Shown: positions 47,292-58,367, counted from the first letter of the stretch. The stretch: DNA of 64,000 bases from Actinomucor elegans (GCA_026027325.1 JAMSLZ010000006.1:124001-188000); one strand, 5' to 3'. The notes: generated from the letters alone by a model not told the origin. Numbers and translations are program-made.

Positions 47292-47338
47292 CACTAATTC
47301 ACTCGTAATTCGCTTGAATTCGCCAAGAATTCACTTTA
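47292..47338. repeat. 11-bp AATTC minisatellite, about four units
   Basis: Successive units TAATTCACTCG, TAATTCGCTTG, AATTCGCCAAG and AATTCACTTTA. Looser AATTCA motifs flank it (47175-47200 and 47550-47575). Confidence 0.6.
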
Positions 47339-47446
47339 TTTTACCCCTAATAATACTGACTGAAGAAGCTTACTCGGAATTGTAATAGAAATTTTTTGGA
47401 ATTTGGTTTCAACTCTCTATTTAATAATGCACATTTGCTGACAAGC

Positions 47447-47472
47447 AAAAAAAAAAAAAAAAAAAAAAAAAA
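47447..47472. repeat. A26 homopolymer
   Basis: 26 uninterrupted A in a repeat-containing desert. Confidence 0.85.
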
Positions 47473-47624
47473 GGCTCAGATACTCACAATTGTAGTGAAT
47501 TTACAATATTTATAGTCTAACATCAAAAATGCTGCTTATACCTCCAAAAAATTCATTGTAATTCAAAATATCACCCCAAGGATATACTCTTTAAGAGTTT
47601 CTCATCTTTTCAACTTTTGTATAG

Positions 47625-47690
47625 TGTTACATCTGAGAACTAGTTCAAAATGAGCTACGGCATCTACCAGAACTATTATTTGGTTAAAGT
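47625..47690 (+). repeat. Dispersed intergenic repeat, copy 12 (3' part)
   Basis: GTTACATCTGAGAACTAG, TTCAAAATGAGCTACGGCAT and CTACCAGAACTATTATT match the family's 3' half. Confidence 0.6.
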
Positions 47691-48472
47691 ACAATGAATA
47701 TACTATACATAAGTAGCTGGTTATTATTTGCGTACATTGCACAATTCTATGTTCTTAAATCTATCGATCGCTTCATCAATCCGAGTCTAACGTATATATT
47801 TACTTTTACATGCAGAGGATAACTTTTTTCACCTACTATGATCATTGTCCAATTGGTATACTGTAATTGTTAATATTAACTGAAAAATGTATACATCTTA
47901 TATTATAATGTTTAATGCTCTATAAAATTTGGTCTAATATTGGGCCCGAGTGCTTGTATATGATCGAGATAAGTGTCTAGTTTCTCCTATTATAATCCCT
48001 ATTTAACTATAAAACAGAGAATAGTGTTATATACCTTCTTACTAAGAGTAGCAGTATACAATGCAAAGACCAAGCAAACAATATATACCTGTGACATATA
48101 AAAACTTGTATAGTATTTATTGTGCATCAGGATCACACGCCATGCTTCATATCAAGCATTTGAATTAGGATCATAGCAAAATGTTCATGTGTTAAACTTT
48201 TTTTTTTCTTAAAGGTTAGATGACTGATCCTTTATTAATAGAATAAAATAAGTAGCACAAGAAGAGACAAGAAGAAGAGCAAGTTTTAGTAATGATTCGA
48301 ATGCGATATCAATCTGACTTTTTTTGAGCATATGTTTGTAATGTATGAATAATGTTAACCCAAAAGCTTATAGTTTGCTTTTTCCTTGCGTCAAATAAGG
48401 TGTATCAGAGAACATGAATAAATTTACTATATAGAAAAAAACAACCAGTCAATAAACGTGTCTACATGCCAC

Positions 48473-48473
<1 letters not shown>

Positions 48474-48508
<35 letters not shown>
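48474..48508. repeat. T35 homopolymer abutting the Myb-like stop codon
   Basis: On the minus strand the TAA stop of the Myb/SANT gene (48509-48507) is followed directly by 33 A. Confidence 0.88.
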
Positions 48509-48510
<2 letters not shown>

Positions 48511-49043
48511 TATCCTACCTTGTAATAGTAGCGCAAATGATAGTAGCATTGAGAGACACTTCTGCTACCGACATAATCCGAGATCTTTTGCATATCTTTC
48601 TGAGTGATTTTGCTAGGTTCTTTTCTGATCTGGTTGATAAAAAAATCATGGAATCGCTCACGCTCACTTAAACTCCAAAAGCCTCTCCTCATCCTCTTGG
48701 CCAAAGCACGATATTCGGGAAAGACATAGAGCAAAGCGCCAACGTGACCCTTTTTGAGCTCGGTGGTGGTACCGGAAGGAGCGTTCTCAGGGCTAGTACT
48801 GCGATTAGTTTTAGCTCCGGTCTCGGCGATGATAGTGGTGGAAGTATTGGCAGTAATCGTAGTAGCAGTAGCAGTAGTGTCCAAGCTAGTGGAACTAGTG
48901 ATAACAGCATTTTTAAGTGAGGCCAAAGAGCGTTTGGTAAAAAACATGTTCATCGATGGCCTAAGTCCGGAAAAGAAAGCTGCATTGGTCTTGGTGGTAC
49001 CGATAAGTGAGAATGTAGATTTTTTAAAATGAGTAGAAAGCAT
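48507..49043 (-). CDS. Myb/SANT-like protein with mitochondrial-type N-terminus
   Basis: Intronless gene for 178 residues. The first about 45 residues (MLSTHFKKSTFSLIGTTK start, later FFTKRSLASLKNAV) are basic, Ser/Thr-rich and acid-free, like a mitochondrial presequence. A Thr/Ser/Ala-rich low-complexity linker (about 46-85) follows, then a single Myb/SANT-like helix-turn-helix at about 118-176: RRGFWSLSERERFHDFF, KDMQKISDYVGSRSVSQC and YYHLRYYYK, with the first Trp kept and the third position aromatic. Such proteins may bind organellar nucleic acid, but function is unknown. Lack of introns plus an A33 tract immediately after the stop suggests a retroposed copy (inference). The reading frame is intact. 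Confidence 0.7.
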
Positions 49044-49388
49044 CTTGGGTTATAATAATGCTTTTCGACTTGGGTTTACTATCTTTTATATAGCTTTTAG
49101 CATTACAATCAATTCGAAAACCAATTGCGTTATTATTTAGATAGCATACATGCAAAACAGCTATCAAAATTGAATTCTGTACGCTCGTCTTTTGTTCACC
49201 CGTTTAGGCAAGTCTGTTCTTGACCTCCTTCTTTATAATATAGTTCTTTTTTATGTAGAAATATATATATATATATATATATATATCAAAGGGATCGGGT
49301 ATCATTATCTTAATAATAGATAGTAATATAATGAATATGACATAGTATGATTGACTTGCAATTAGTATATACAGTGGTTTCTTTCTTT

Positions 49389-50516
49389 CTACTTGTGTTT
49401 CGCGGTTACTTTGGTTGGAAATCGTTTACGTAACATGTTAATCATTTGACTAAACCACCAAACATTCAAGCAAGTCGTGATAAAATTACCAACACCATAA
49501 ACGATCCAATCTAATATAAAAATATGAGTATGTTTGTGCTTCATTGTTGGCCCATCCTTACATCTTAATGGAACATCATCTTTTACGGCATAGATATCGG
49601 CTATTAGATAACAAATGAGTTCTTTATCCGCGTATATACCGTTATTCCCGACTTACTCCATAACTGATAGGACATATAAGTTCCAAACACAATACGTGCA
49701 CCAAAGAAGGTACACAAAAGTACAACTCCATTGATCAATTGAATCTTGGAACCAGTCCAACCCAATTTATCCTATATAGAAAGCCGATTAAACCAACGAA
49801 TAAGCTTTAACCTTTCTGCCTATTACCATGAACCAATGAAAATTGAGAAATATGGTGCTGAGTTCGTACATAAGGAAGATAGCACCATAGTAATTAATGA
49901 AAGGACGCTAGATATAAGATCACTTAATACACTATCCACATCCAAATCACCGATCCACTTACAAAAGAAAAGATAAAGACCGAGAACGAAACAATACCGT
50001 GAAACACCATACTGATGCCTTGATACTTGTAAAAGTAAATAGCAATGATAGTATCCCATAGAAAATACCTATATAGTTTGGGTTAACCTGTTATCTACTT
50101 TACATCATGATTACGGCTCCTTACCCACAAGAAATCGAATAAATATCGGCAGCCCATCTTACATAACCAAACACTCTATCTTTGTGAAGCGTATCATCGG
50201 CAAAAATGAAAAATGATCCAATCACTACTACAATACAGTGAACGGTCGAAACAACGTGGACATGCCAATTTGGCGCATTATACTATCCAAAAAATAAAAT
50301 AAAGTCACATCGTAAATAACCAACGAAAAGGAATCTTGAATCCATAGATCTTACGCCTTTAAAGAACTGAAATGTCTTGGGAAACAAAATTGGCGAAAAA
50401 ATTCTCGAGATCTCATAGATGATGGCGAACATGACAGTTGAAGTCAATACTGTTTGCCAGTGGTACCTTAACGTTGATAAAGATAATTGATCCAAGATAC
50501 TTCCAAACGTGTCCAT
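49389..50516 (-). CDS. TLC-domain membrane protein (TRAM/LAG1/CLN8 family)
   Basis: Seven exons (50516-50355, 50282-50125, 50068-49963, 49907-49827, 49771-49657, 49600-49562 and 49510-49389) give 260 residues. The TLC domain covers most of it with about six or seven membrane segments: NWHVHVVSTVHCIVVVIG, GYFLWDTIIAIYFY, MVFHGIVSFSVFIFSF, the conserved LMYELSTIFLNFHWFM (TLC signature Glu/Ser/Thr near Pro/Leu and a Trp), and the C-terminal WIVYGVGNFITTCLNVWWF. It ends in a lysine-rich KVTAKHK, possibly an ER retrieval signal. It resembles TLCD-type proteins more than ceramide synthases, since no HOX-like region is present. Family roles lie in lipid sensing or membrane composition; the exact role is unknown. 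Confidence 0.86.
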
Positions 50517-51048
50517 AGTGTAAGATAAAAACGAGAAAAATTTTCAAGACGATAAACGGTCGTTTGTTGGGGTAAAGAAAAGGAACAAAAGATCACAATT
50601 AGGAAATTAATGCCCTTTTGCCAAGTTGCACGTTAAGGTACACCTTTCTGTGTGTGAAAAAAAGTCAGACGGAGGCTGATACAGAGTCATGGTGAACCAT
50701 TTCCAACACTTGTTGGGTTTAAATCATATGAAAACAAGCCCTTCTTAATGTCAATTTTTGATTGCCAAGCTATATCGTCTTATCGGATATTTGTGTTACA
50801 CGATAAGAGAACGGTTGAAATGACTTGCGCATCTATGGCATAACTATGTATGATATATGTAAATTGAATGGATAATCTGGTGCAGTTTTTTTTAAAAAAA
50901 AATTAGCTCTAAGCCAATAAACAATGACCCAGTTTGAAAATAATCGGTCATGCTGATTTTTGAGCATCCTAATAGGACATTACTAGCACCCGGTGACTTG
51001 GGATACATTCAGCTCTCAGTAATTCGGCTGGATAATACTGCATGAACC

Positions 51049-51072
51049 AAAAAAAAAAAAAAAAAAAAAAAA
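51049..51072. repeat. A24 homopolymer
   Basis: 24 uninterrupted A, in a gene desert. Confidence 0.85.
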
Positions 51073-51639
51073 GGAAAGAGAGATAGACCACGGAACTAGT
51101 GGGCCGAAGTAGCCGCACCTTACTGATTGATAGTAGATCTCAATTTGAAACACAGATATCCTTTCCTTTTTTAAATCACAGGTGCACATATATTGGATAA
51201 TGGAGATTGAGTGGCAACTGTGGTAATGTACTAGCCAGCTTAGAATCAACATTGTGATCCATGACCAAAAATCGACTCGCTCACCTTTGTAGATTCTAAA
51301 AGATGTCTCTACGTGCTTCATAAAAGAGTACGACCGTGGGAAATTTAGGCCAAGGATATATCCTCCCCCTTGAGTTTTTATTCTTTGATTGATTCAGGAC
51401 TTTATATTTGACTATGTTATAAACATGTTGTATTTTAGCGATTAGCAGTGCAATACCTGCATTTGATATGGACAATGTAGTTCCAAGACTCAATAGATCT
51501 TTCAATCGATCTCGTAAATGATATACATGTGCTTTAAATGATCGGTTGAATCTACTACAGCCATTGATCACCGTTTGATACATTTACTCATCCATAGCTA
51601 TTTTTCAAATGATGTACATTTTACAAGCCTAGACATGTA

Positions 51640-51735
51640 TACCAATCAATAAATCGCTTGATTAATCACAAGCCAATGTCGCATCTCATTAGTAATCCAT
51701 ATTCAGAATAAACTGCTGCATCATTTAAACCGTTT
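51640..51735 (+). repeat. Dispersed intergenic repeat, copy 13
   Basis: ATAAATCGCTTGATTAATC, CCAATGTCGCATCTCATTAG, TAATCCATATTCAGAATAAA and CTGCTGCATCATTTAAACCG are in family order. A weaker trace (ATAGATCTTTCAATCGATCT) sits at 51485-51560. Confidence 0.7.
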
Positions 51736-52054
51736 TATTTAATTATGATATAGCGAATATATCTCAAATTATAAAGAATTGTAGTAAATGATGTGTATTT
51801 CTACATCGTACTTCCGACGTTATATGAAGGCCTTGGTTACTCAGTTGGACGGTTTAGTAAAAATTTAAATAACGTAAAGACCCGGATCTACTCGACAGTT
51901 CGTCGTGTGTATCCTGATCTGCTCTAGATCTAACTCGCGCATATTTCATCTTGTAGGCTTATTTATCCCGTCCTTCCCCCATCACTATTGGCTAGCGGCC
52001 GCTGGGAGGAACTTGACGGAACAAGTATTTTTTTTTAAAAAAAGAGAGTTCTCC

Positions 52055-52980
52055 ATGTCAAGATTACTGCTTAATTATTTTGGAAAAAGAATAATAATGC
52101 CCACACTCCAACATGCAACACCATTCAGCCATACACCAGGCTCATCGTTACTTTTGATTGACTTTGATCAAACACTCACTCGCAATGACACTATTGGTTT
52201 TTTGGGTGAATTTGGCGTTTCCCATTCTCATGCTACCTTGAAGCCTTGGTCCTATTTTGTAGACAGTTACTTGGAAGAATATAGAGGATTTAGAGATCAT
52301 TTACCCGATATCCCAAAGGGCGATTTCAACGCGTACATTGATCAGTTGGACAGTTATCGACCTATCGAAGAGAATTCGCTTGCTAGAGTGAGCCAACATC
52401 AAGTATTTGCAAACATACACAGAAAGGCCTTTGTTGAAGAAGGCAAGCGATTAAGATCAGAACAGTTACAAGCTGGTGTTGTCTCTGTGTTGAAAAAGTA
52501 CAGACGTCAAATTCGTATCGTTTCGGTGAACTGGTCTAAAGACTGGATTCTCGGTTTTCTAGCTGAACTTAAGCTGGACAGGAAGCAGATTTACAGTAAT
52601 GATTTAACTTTTGATCAAGACAAAATATCCACTGGTCAAATCGTGCCTCAAATTGTAACTACAGGAGACAAACAACGGGTCATAGACACATTCAAGAAAC
52701 AAAATGATAGAATATTTTTTATTGGCGATTCATTAGGCGATATCTTACCCTTAGGTATATAGTTTGAAAGCCATGGTTATAATTCACATCTCTAAACACT
52801 TTTGTTTCTTTAGTGAAAGCAGACATCGGTATCGTGGTTGGTAAAAACAAGTCATTATTAGACGCACTCAAAGAGTATGGTTTCACTCTTCAAGAAGATG
52901 TGTCTGCCAACAACGCTTCATCTCTCTATCGTGTAGATACTTGGAATCAAGTTAAAATCATTCTCGACAAGCACTTTTAA
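52055..52980 (+). CDS. HAD-superfamily hydrolase (Cto1-like)
   Basis: Two exons (52055-52754 and 52814-52980) give 288 residues. Motif I DFDQTLT is at Asp36/Asp38 (nucleophile and general acid), motif II is probably the Ser of RIVSVNWS, and motif IV is GDSLGD with Asp225 and Asp229. The cap (about 55-150) is helical. The architecture resembles the yeast cold-tolerance protein Cto1 and related small-molecule phosphatases; the substrate is unknown. The start at 52055 follows a T/A tract and gives a basic MSRLLLNYFGKRIIMP; the second ATG (codon 15) is an alternative that would drop a possible targeting segment. Confidence 0.82.
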
Positions 52981-53067
52981 ATAACACTATAATATTATGG
53001 TGCTTTGCGTTTTCATAGTTTTATTTTTATTTCAAAATAAAGAAAGAATACTTAAAATAAAAGCACT

Positions 53068-53703
53068 TTAATGACGACGAGAAGAAGCAATGACATTGGT
53101 AAGATCTTCGATCTTCTTCTTGGCACGAAGGAAAGAACCGAGCTATAGAAAATGTATGGATTAGTATGCTGATACAGTACTACCTCACTTGTAAATTTTT
53201 TTTTTCTTACCTTAGCCTTACAGAGCTTTCTGGCACGCTTATCTCTGGAGTTCTTGATCAATTCCATGACACGACGCTCATAGGGAGCGAAACCGGAGAC
53301 TTCACGGATAATGCTACGGACGAAGGTAGTACGCTTGGAAGCGGCCTAAGGAAAACAGAGAGGCAAGTTAGTTTAGATTCTTTCTAATAACGTAGAATGA
53401 ACAGATTTAGTTTGGTAAACCTAGTTTTCTCTCTTTCTTTCTCTTTTTTTTTATATCTTCACAGTTGAATAGGTTTTGCTGTTTCTAGCGTTGTGTTTCT
53501 AATTGGGCGCGCAATTGTCATTTTGTCCAAAATCAAAAAAAAAAAGAGAGAAAGACTTTCTACCAAACAGAAAATCCATCCATCCATCCGTTTCATCTTG
53601 GTTGAATACATACACCAATCTTGTTAGAGGGCTTGGCCTTGAGTTCACGACGGGTGACGATGTGACCTTTGTTGAGACCAACGGCGATTCCTGAAGCAGC
53701 CAT
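53068..53703 (-). CDS. RPL36: 60S ribosomal protein eL36
   Basis: Three exons (53703-53614, 53345-53211 and 53142-53068) give 99 residues, matching the family. Conserved sequence: [57 protein letters not shown] and [14 protein letters not shown]. Intron 1 (268 nt) is by far the longest confidently placed here, as is common for ribosomal protein genes, and uses donor GTATGT after ATT GGT. Codon use is strongly biased (CGT, AAG, GTC), fitting high expression. Confidence 0.95.
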
Positions 53704-53930
53704 TTCGAATTAAGGAATTAGAGAGAGGAAGATTCAATTTGATACTTGGATTTCCTTACACCTTATTCCACCACTGGAAAAAAAATGGAGTGGGCACGCC
53801 ACCGGGTTGAAGGACCGTCCAACGACCGATCCGGACAATCGGAGTTTAATCTTCAAAGTTGTCTGAGTGAATCTACCTAGCATATGCACAAACGAAAAAT
53901 ATTTCTGTAGTAGGAATTCTCGCGCATGTC
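53704..53930 (-). promoter_or_regulatory. eL36 promoter region
   Basis: It contains a relatively GC-rich block near 53795-53845 with ACGACCGATCC and a nearby GGACAATCGG, unlike surrounding AT-rich DNA. It may be a ribosomal-protein gene control element; no known site is assigned. Confidence 0.35.
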
Positions 53931-53979
53931 CCTAATAATAAAATTAAAGGTGCAGAAAGAAATTTATTAACAAAACTTG

Positions 53980-55085
53980 TAAAGAATTCCATACTGCGAT
54001 GAATCCACCTTTGACAGTGTTGTTTAATAATCGTATTATCACTAGACTGATTGCTTCTAGTGAATAGTTCGTCTTGATTTAGAAGCTTGTATTTTTTACA
54101 TTGCTTTTCAACTTGCTGAAAAACTCTTCGATTGGATTAAAGAACAGTGGCTAGGGCGGCAAAGCGAACGGAAGTAAATCCAGCAGCTCTGACCATCTTT
54201 TCTGCACAAGTTATATGAAGTGGCATATTAACATAAACTATATGATACCTGCCATCAATGCCTATACGTCGTAGGTTGAGAATTAATTCTTCAATGGAGT
54301 CTATGAAATATTGAGAACGCATCAAGCCAATGTCATTTTTTTTTAAAAAAAAAGGGTTATTATCTAATTGTACTGTATGACTATTGGTATTTCAATCTAG
54401 CAATTGTTTAACTTGCTTACTAACAGTTTTACACCTCTATGACTGGATGTTACCAAATACTGTCACATTCATCCCCTGATTGCTTGGAAATACGTTTGTT
54501 CCTGCAGGTATATTCTTTTTTTAGATCTGGCGCGAGTGTGACTGATATGAAGATGGAAGCCTGTTTCGTCTACAAAGATGCAACTGCTGTTGTAAGATAT
54601 TACACTTTCGGTCAAGAGCTTGTTCGTATAATCAAATCAATACTGTTTGATTTTTGCACAATTTCTTTTAACAGGATAAGTTTCAGCTTTTCCTTCACTA
54701 TTTTGTGGCATCGCAGAAACTGACAAAGTATTAAGGAATTTTTCAGGAAACTGTTCAATTTGTCAGAAAGTTCAAGCAAAGTAATCTCACGTATTTCTTC
54801 CAGTATATGCTGCAGGAAGTGCAAATGATGATCGCTTATCTTTCCTAGAGCAGTGCATTTACGTCGCTTCAATTCAGATGTCCTATCAGGATGACCAATG
54901 CGTTTTAACCAATTTCGCACAGTTGATTCAACCATTTCAATAGAACTGGAGGCTTTACGAATGATATAGCCAACATTTGCATAGTTATTTATGAACACAT
55001 TCAATAACTCTATCGATAGTTTTTTGTATCTTTTAACAATGACGTTATTTGCAGCGGATCCAGATTGGGAGTTAGTATTTATCTC
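53980..55085 (-). pseudogene. Decayed Tc1/mariner (IS630-type) transposase
   Basis: Minus-strand remnants of one DDE transposase in order: an N-terminal helix-turn-helix (KKLSIELLNVFINNYANVGY, STVRNWLKRIG; frame 55004-54612), then LHFLQHILEEIREITLLELS. The first catalytic block IFVDETGFHLHIS follows near 54575-54535, then VNVTVFGNIQS-like DNA (about 54450), then RYHIVYVNMPLHITCAEKM (54250-54190), where the usual second-Asp motif reads VNMP. The third block FNPIEEFFSKLKSNV is at about 54150-54100. At least two frame changes and stops separate these, so it is inactive. It was recognised from the family's conserved order; terminal repeats were not identified. Confidence 0.78.
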
Positions 55086-55313
55086 GTATATTTAAAGTAA
55101 TATAATAATAAAATTGATTAATAAACAAAAATGTATTCATATTTGTATACGTTTGACATGGATTTCATAATTGGTCTAGATTTTAGCAACTTAGAGCGTA
55201 TGGAAAATGGGCAGAAATATTTTTCATTAAAACGAGTGAAAATTAACATCGCCTCCAGCTCAGTATTGGATAGAATTAAACCCTCGGATTAGTGGTCCTA
55301 TATAAATTAAAGA

Positions 55314-55529
55314 ATGTTCTTTTGTGTAAAGACATTTTTGGAGTCGTATATCGAAAAGCATCATACGCTTAAAAAAAAACTGATTATAGACAGATTTTGT
55401 CATCTAAATCAATATGTTTACTGTTATAGCTGCATCAAATGTGCATCGTATGAAAACCAAGCTTTTATCTGCAGGTCATGTCAAGAATTCAATGCCAAGA
55501 CATGCATCCATCATCTTTTAGAATTATAG
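55314..55529 (+). CDS. Small cysteine-rich reading frame, unknown (doubtful)
   Basis: A 71-residue frame with CYSCIKC followed by CRSCQEFNAKTC, a CxxC...CxxC arrangement like a zinc ribbon. It begins just upstream of the decayed transposon and may be a fragment of another mobile element or a chance frame. I do not recognise it. Confidence 0.25.
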   Translation: MFFCVKTFLESYIEKHHTLKKKLIIDRFCHLNQYVYCYSCIKCASYENQAFICRSCQEFNAKTCIHHLLEL

Positions 55530-55867
55530 TTTCAATTTTTACTCATATCATTTTGCCACAATATTATTAGATAATCAGGGATCTCCTTATTTGATTGGTC
55601 AACAAACGTTCAGTAATTGGGCGTCCATAATACAGTTTGACCAAAGAAACAACTGTCATGAACCACCAACAAAGCAAATTATAATTTGACATTCAAGAAA
55701 TACACATAAAGGCGTAGACTCTCTGCAGCCTTTATTAAGCGGTAAGGCTACTAATGTGCATTCATTGCATCTTACATCAAAGGTTTACCTTTTTTTATTG
55801 AAACACTTTTTTTTTTTGGAAATTTTTCACTTTGAAATTTTGGTGTGGGTGGGGGTACCTTGAACAG

Positions 55868-55985
55868 TAGATCTCTTGGCCGATCTCAGTTCCATGTCGC
55901 ATCAGCATAGTACCTCATGCTCAGAATAAGTTGGTGCACATAGTCAAGCTCCAAGTTGATCGTGATTTAACAAATCTGTTGTTCA
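55868..55985 (+). repeat. Dispersed intergenic repeat, copy 14
   Basis: TAGATCTCTTGGCCGATCTC, AGTTCCATGTCGCATCAGCA and CATGCTCAGAATAAGTTGG are in family order; a T36 tract follows within 25 bp. Confidence 0.7.
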
Positions 55986-56007
55986 CAATGTTGTTGTTTT
56001 TTTCTTT

Positions 56008-56009
<2 letters not shown>

Positions 56010-56045
<36 letters not shown>
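56010..56045. repeat. T36 homopolymer
   Basis: 36 uninterrupted T directly after repeat copy 14. Confidence 0.85.
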
Positions 56046-56047
<2 letters not shown>

Positions 56048-56803
56048 TTAGATGGTCTTATTTTCCTTTCGCCCTACTCGATGCAGAGCCTGTTGTAAGC
56101 GTGTTTTTTTTTTAGCGCCAAGCATGAAAAACACTGCTTATATTTTTAGACTGAGAGAGGCAATAGATCGATAATAACCGGATCTGTTTCGGTCCTTTCT
56201 TTTCCTTGGGTGAGATTAGTAGAAAAAAAGCCTGCATTTGATAAAGAAAACAGACTTCGTGTTTCAGAAGTCTTGTTTTCCGAAAACTTTATAGAATGAC
56301 GGGATCATGAATGTGTACAAGCGTTTCATTGTATTGAGGAATGTATTATTCTTCATTCCATATCTATATATCTCGCGTTATGTATTTGGGATCCGGTGGT
56401 TGTATCACGAAGCCACAACGTTGTATTTTATTATGACGGTACTTGGCATTTCACATTGAAAGGCGTTTCCTTGATTGATCTGCTCAAGACACTTTCTACT
56501 TGGCAACTTTTTCTTTAAAGTACATTGTATCACTGCTGCAGCAATGCATCTCTCTTACTGGTTTATTTTTGGTGGCAAAAGAGCCCATTGTATACAAAGG
56601 ATGGTTTCATAGATTATAAATAGGCTGTTCGGTTTATTTATATAAGCACATGATGAAATAAAGAGGGTGATACATAGAGAGTCAAAGGTATAAAGGTGGT
56701 TTGTGTTTGTGAAAGTCATACAAAAAAACAAAAAAAAAATAGAATCATATAGTTAATCTAATATTTACAATATATAAAATGTACAGGGCTTAAAGGTTAT
56801 ATA

Positions 56804-58367
56804 CTAAGTGTGGGGAATAAGTGGAGGTGGAGATACCATATAGCGAGATGATTTATGGTGCTGTTTCTTACAAGAGTTATAGTGTCGATTCATATCATGT
56901 TTACGAGCAAATGCTCTATTACATAATTTACAAGCATGAGGTTTAGGGCGGTTTGGATTGTGGATTTGTACATGTTCACGCATATTATTTGCACGGTTAC
57001 TGGTATGAGCACAGTGAGGACATTGATGGATCTTGGCACGTCGACCAGAAGGCGTAGTGGTTTTGGTAAAACTGGATTTACGCTTGTACAGATCCTCCTC
57101 TTCCTCCTCCTCCCCCTCTTCACAGGATCGTGGCTGTGCATGTGGCGAGGACTGTTGCACGACAGAAGGAAATAATTCAATATTACAATCATCTGCCATA
57201 TTCTGATTCATAAAGAACTCTGACAGTGGGTTCTCAAAGCTGCTTATATCCGTATTAATACTTAACGGTTGCACTGTAGGCGTGGGTGATGGATTGTTTG
57301 ATCCAACTGAAGCTGATAAATAAGGTGAATTCATATAATCATTCAATTCCGAGGCAGTTAAAATCACATCATCAGGAACAGGTGATGAAGGACGTGTAGC
57401 CAAACTAGGTGGAAATAGATAATTGCTACCACCATAGCTACCAGTAGGAGAAGGACTATTGATAGGTGAAAAACGTTGCTGATGCTGCTGTGCAGTTGAA
57501 GTGGATAATGAAGGTGAAAGGTAAGCAAGTCCATACGAGCTTGAAAAATCCGGTTGCTGTTGCAAAGTAGGATCGAATGATGAATCACCCATGAATGGCG
57601 TGATAGCTGGGCTGCCAAGGAAATGAGGCGAATTTGGACTGCCTACAAACTGACTGTTATTGTAAGGACTCCCAGATAAGAATTGGTTGTAATTGGCGGA
57701 CTGTGGACTACCAAAGTAAAGAGGGCTACCAGCAGCATGAGGACTACCCATGTTGGCAGGACTGTTGATTTGTTGAGGAGAGTACAAACCATTATGATTG
57801 GAATAGTACGAATTTGTGGGAGATCTCACAGCCAATCCATCAAAACACACCGTCAGGTCGTCAGTGGGGAGATAAGGCGATTGGCCCATGTTGGGGACAC
57901 TATTGGCCAGGGCAACTAAATTATTATCTTGAGCATAAGACGAATGATGAGAGTTGAAGGATGTAGAAAGCAGATTGTTAGGCATCAAACCTACCATCAT
58001 ATAAAGTGTTAGTTACATGACACTTTATAGATCCTCATCCTTTATTACCTTCATACTCTGATTCTCTATGGCTCATAGGCACGTTTAAAGGATAAGGTCG
58101 AGGAATATCAATAGGCACTGAAGATAGATGTTCAGCTTGCTGAATCTCTACCATTTGCTGCTCAACAGTTTCAGTTGGTAAAGTAAGTTGAAGTGTCACG
58201 GGTGATGCTGAGGAATTTCTTTGTTCGTCTAGTGGTGAACGTCTGTTGGTTTGATTTTCTGTATTTCTATATGTCTTGTTCTTAAGATAGGGTGTGGTTG
58301 TATGGATATGATCTTGAATAGATGAAAGAAATTTGACAGGAGATACGTTAAATATTGCGTGAGCCAT
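56804..58367 (-). CDS. C2H2 zinc-finger transcription factor with GSP repeats
   Basis: Two exons (58367-58049 and 57990-56804) give 501 residues. Two C-terminal fingers lie at about 428-480. The first is CPHCAHTSNRANNMREHVQIH. The second is CKLCNRAFARKHDMNRHYNSC, whose last ligand is Cys instead of His. The long N-terminal region is Ser/Pro-rich with repeated Gly-Ser-Pro motifs (FGSPQ, SGSPY, VGSPN, LGSPA and others, about residues 180-240), likely phosphorylation sites for proline-directed kinases. An acidic EEGEEEEEED stretch precedes the fingers and a basic GRRAKIH may act as nuclear signal. The finger style recalls Crz1/Azf1-like fungal regulators, but assignment is not possible by eye. 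Confidence 0.86.

Larger units (their letters stand above)
46254..48473. other. 2.2-kb gene desert with microsatellite, minisatellite and repeat traces
   Basis: No gene is supported. It has (AT)15 at 46921-46950, AATTC-containing 11-bp repeats at about 47292-47338, an A26 tract at 47447-47472 and two forward traces of the dispersed repeat (47625-47690; a weak one at 47755-47830). Confidence 0.6.
50517..52054. other. 1.5-kb gene-poor divergent region
   Basis: No gene is supported. It has an A24 tract (51049-51072) and two forward traces of the dispersed repeat (weak 51485-51560; clear 51640-51735). The reading frame extending upstream of the HAD start (from 51905) is not needed. Confidence 0.55.
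55100..56803. other. Gene-poor stretch beyond the transposon relic
   Basis: It holds the small Cys-rich frame, one dispersed repeat (55868-55985), a T36 tract (56010-56045) and the 3' region of the second C2H2 gene. Confidence 0.5.

Noticed and set aside
51905..52054. N-terminal extension of the HAD protein
   Set aside because: The extension contains a T/A tract translated as FFFKK and no conserved sequence; the ATG at 52055 gives a family-like start.
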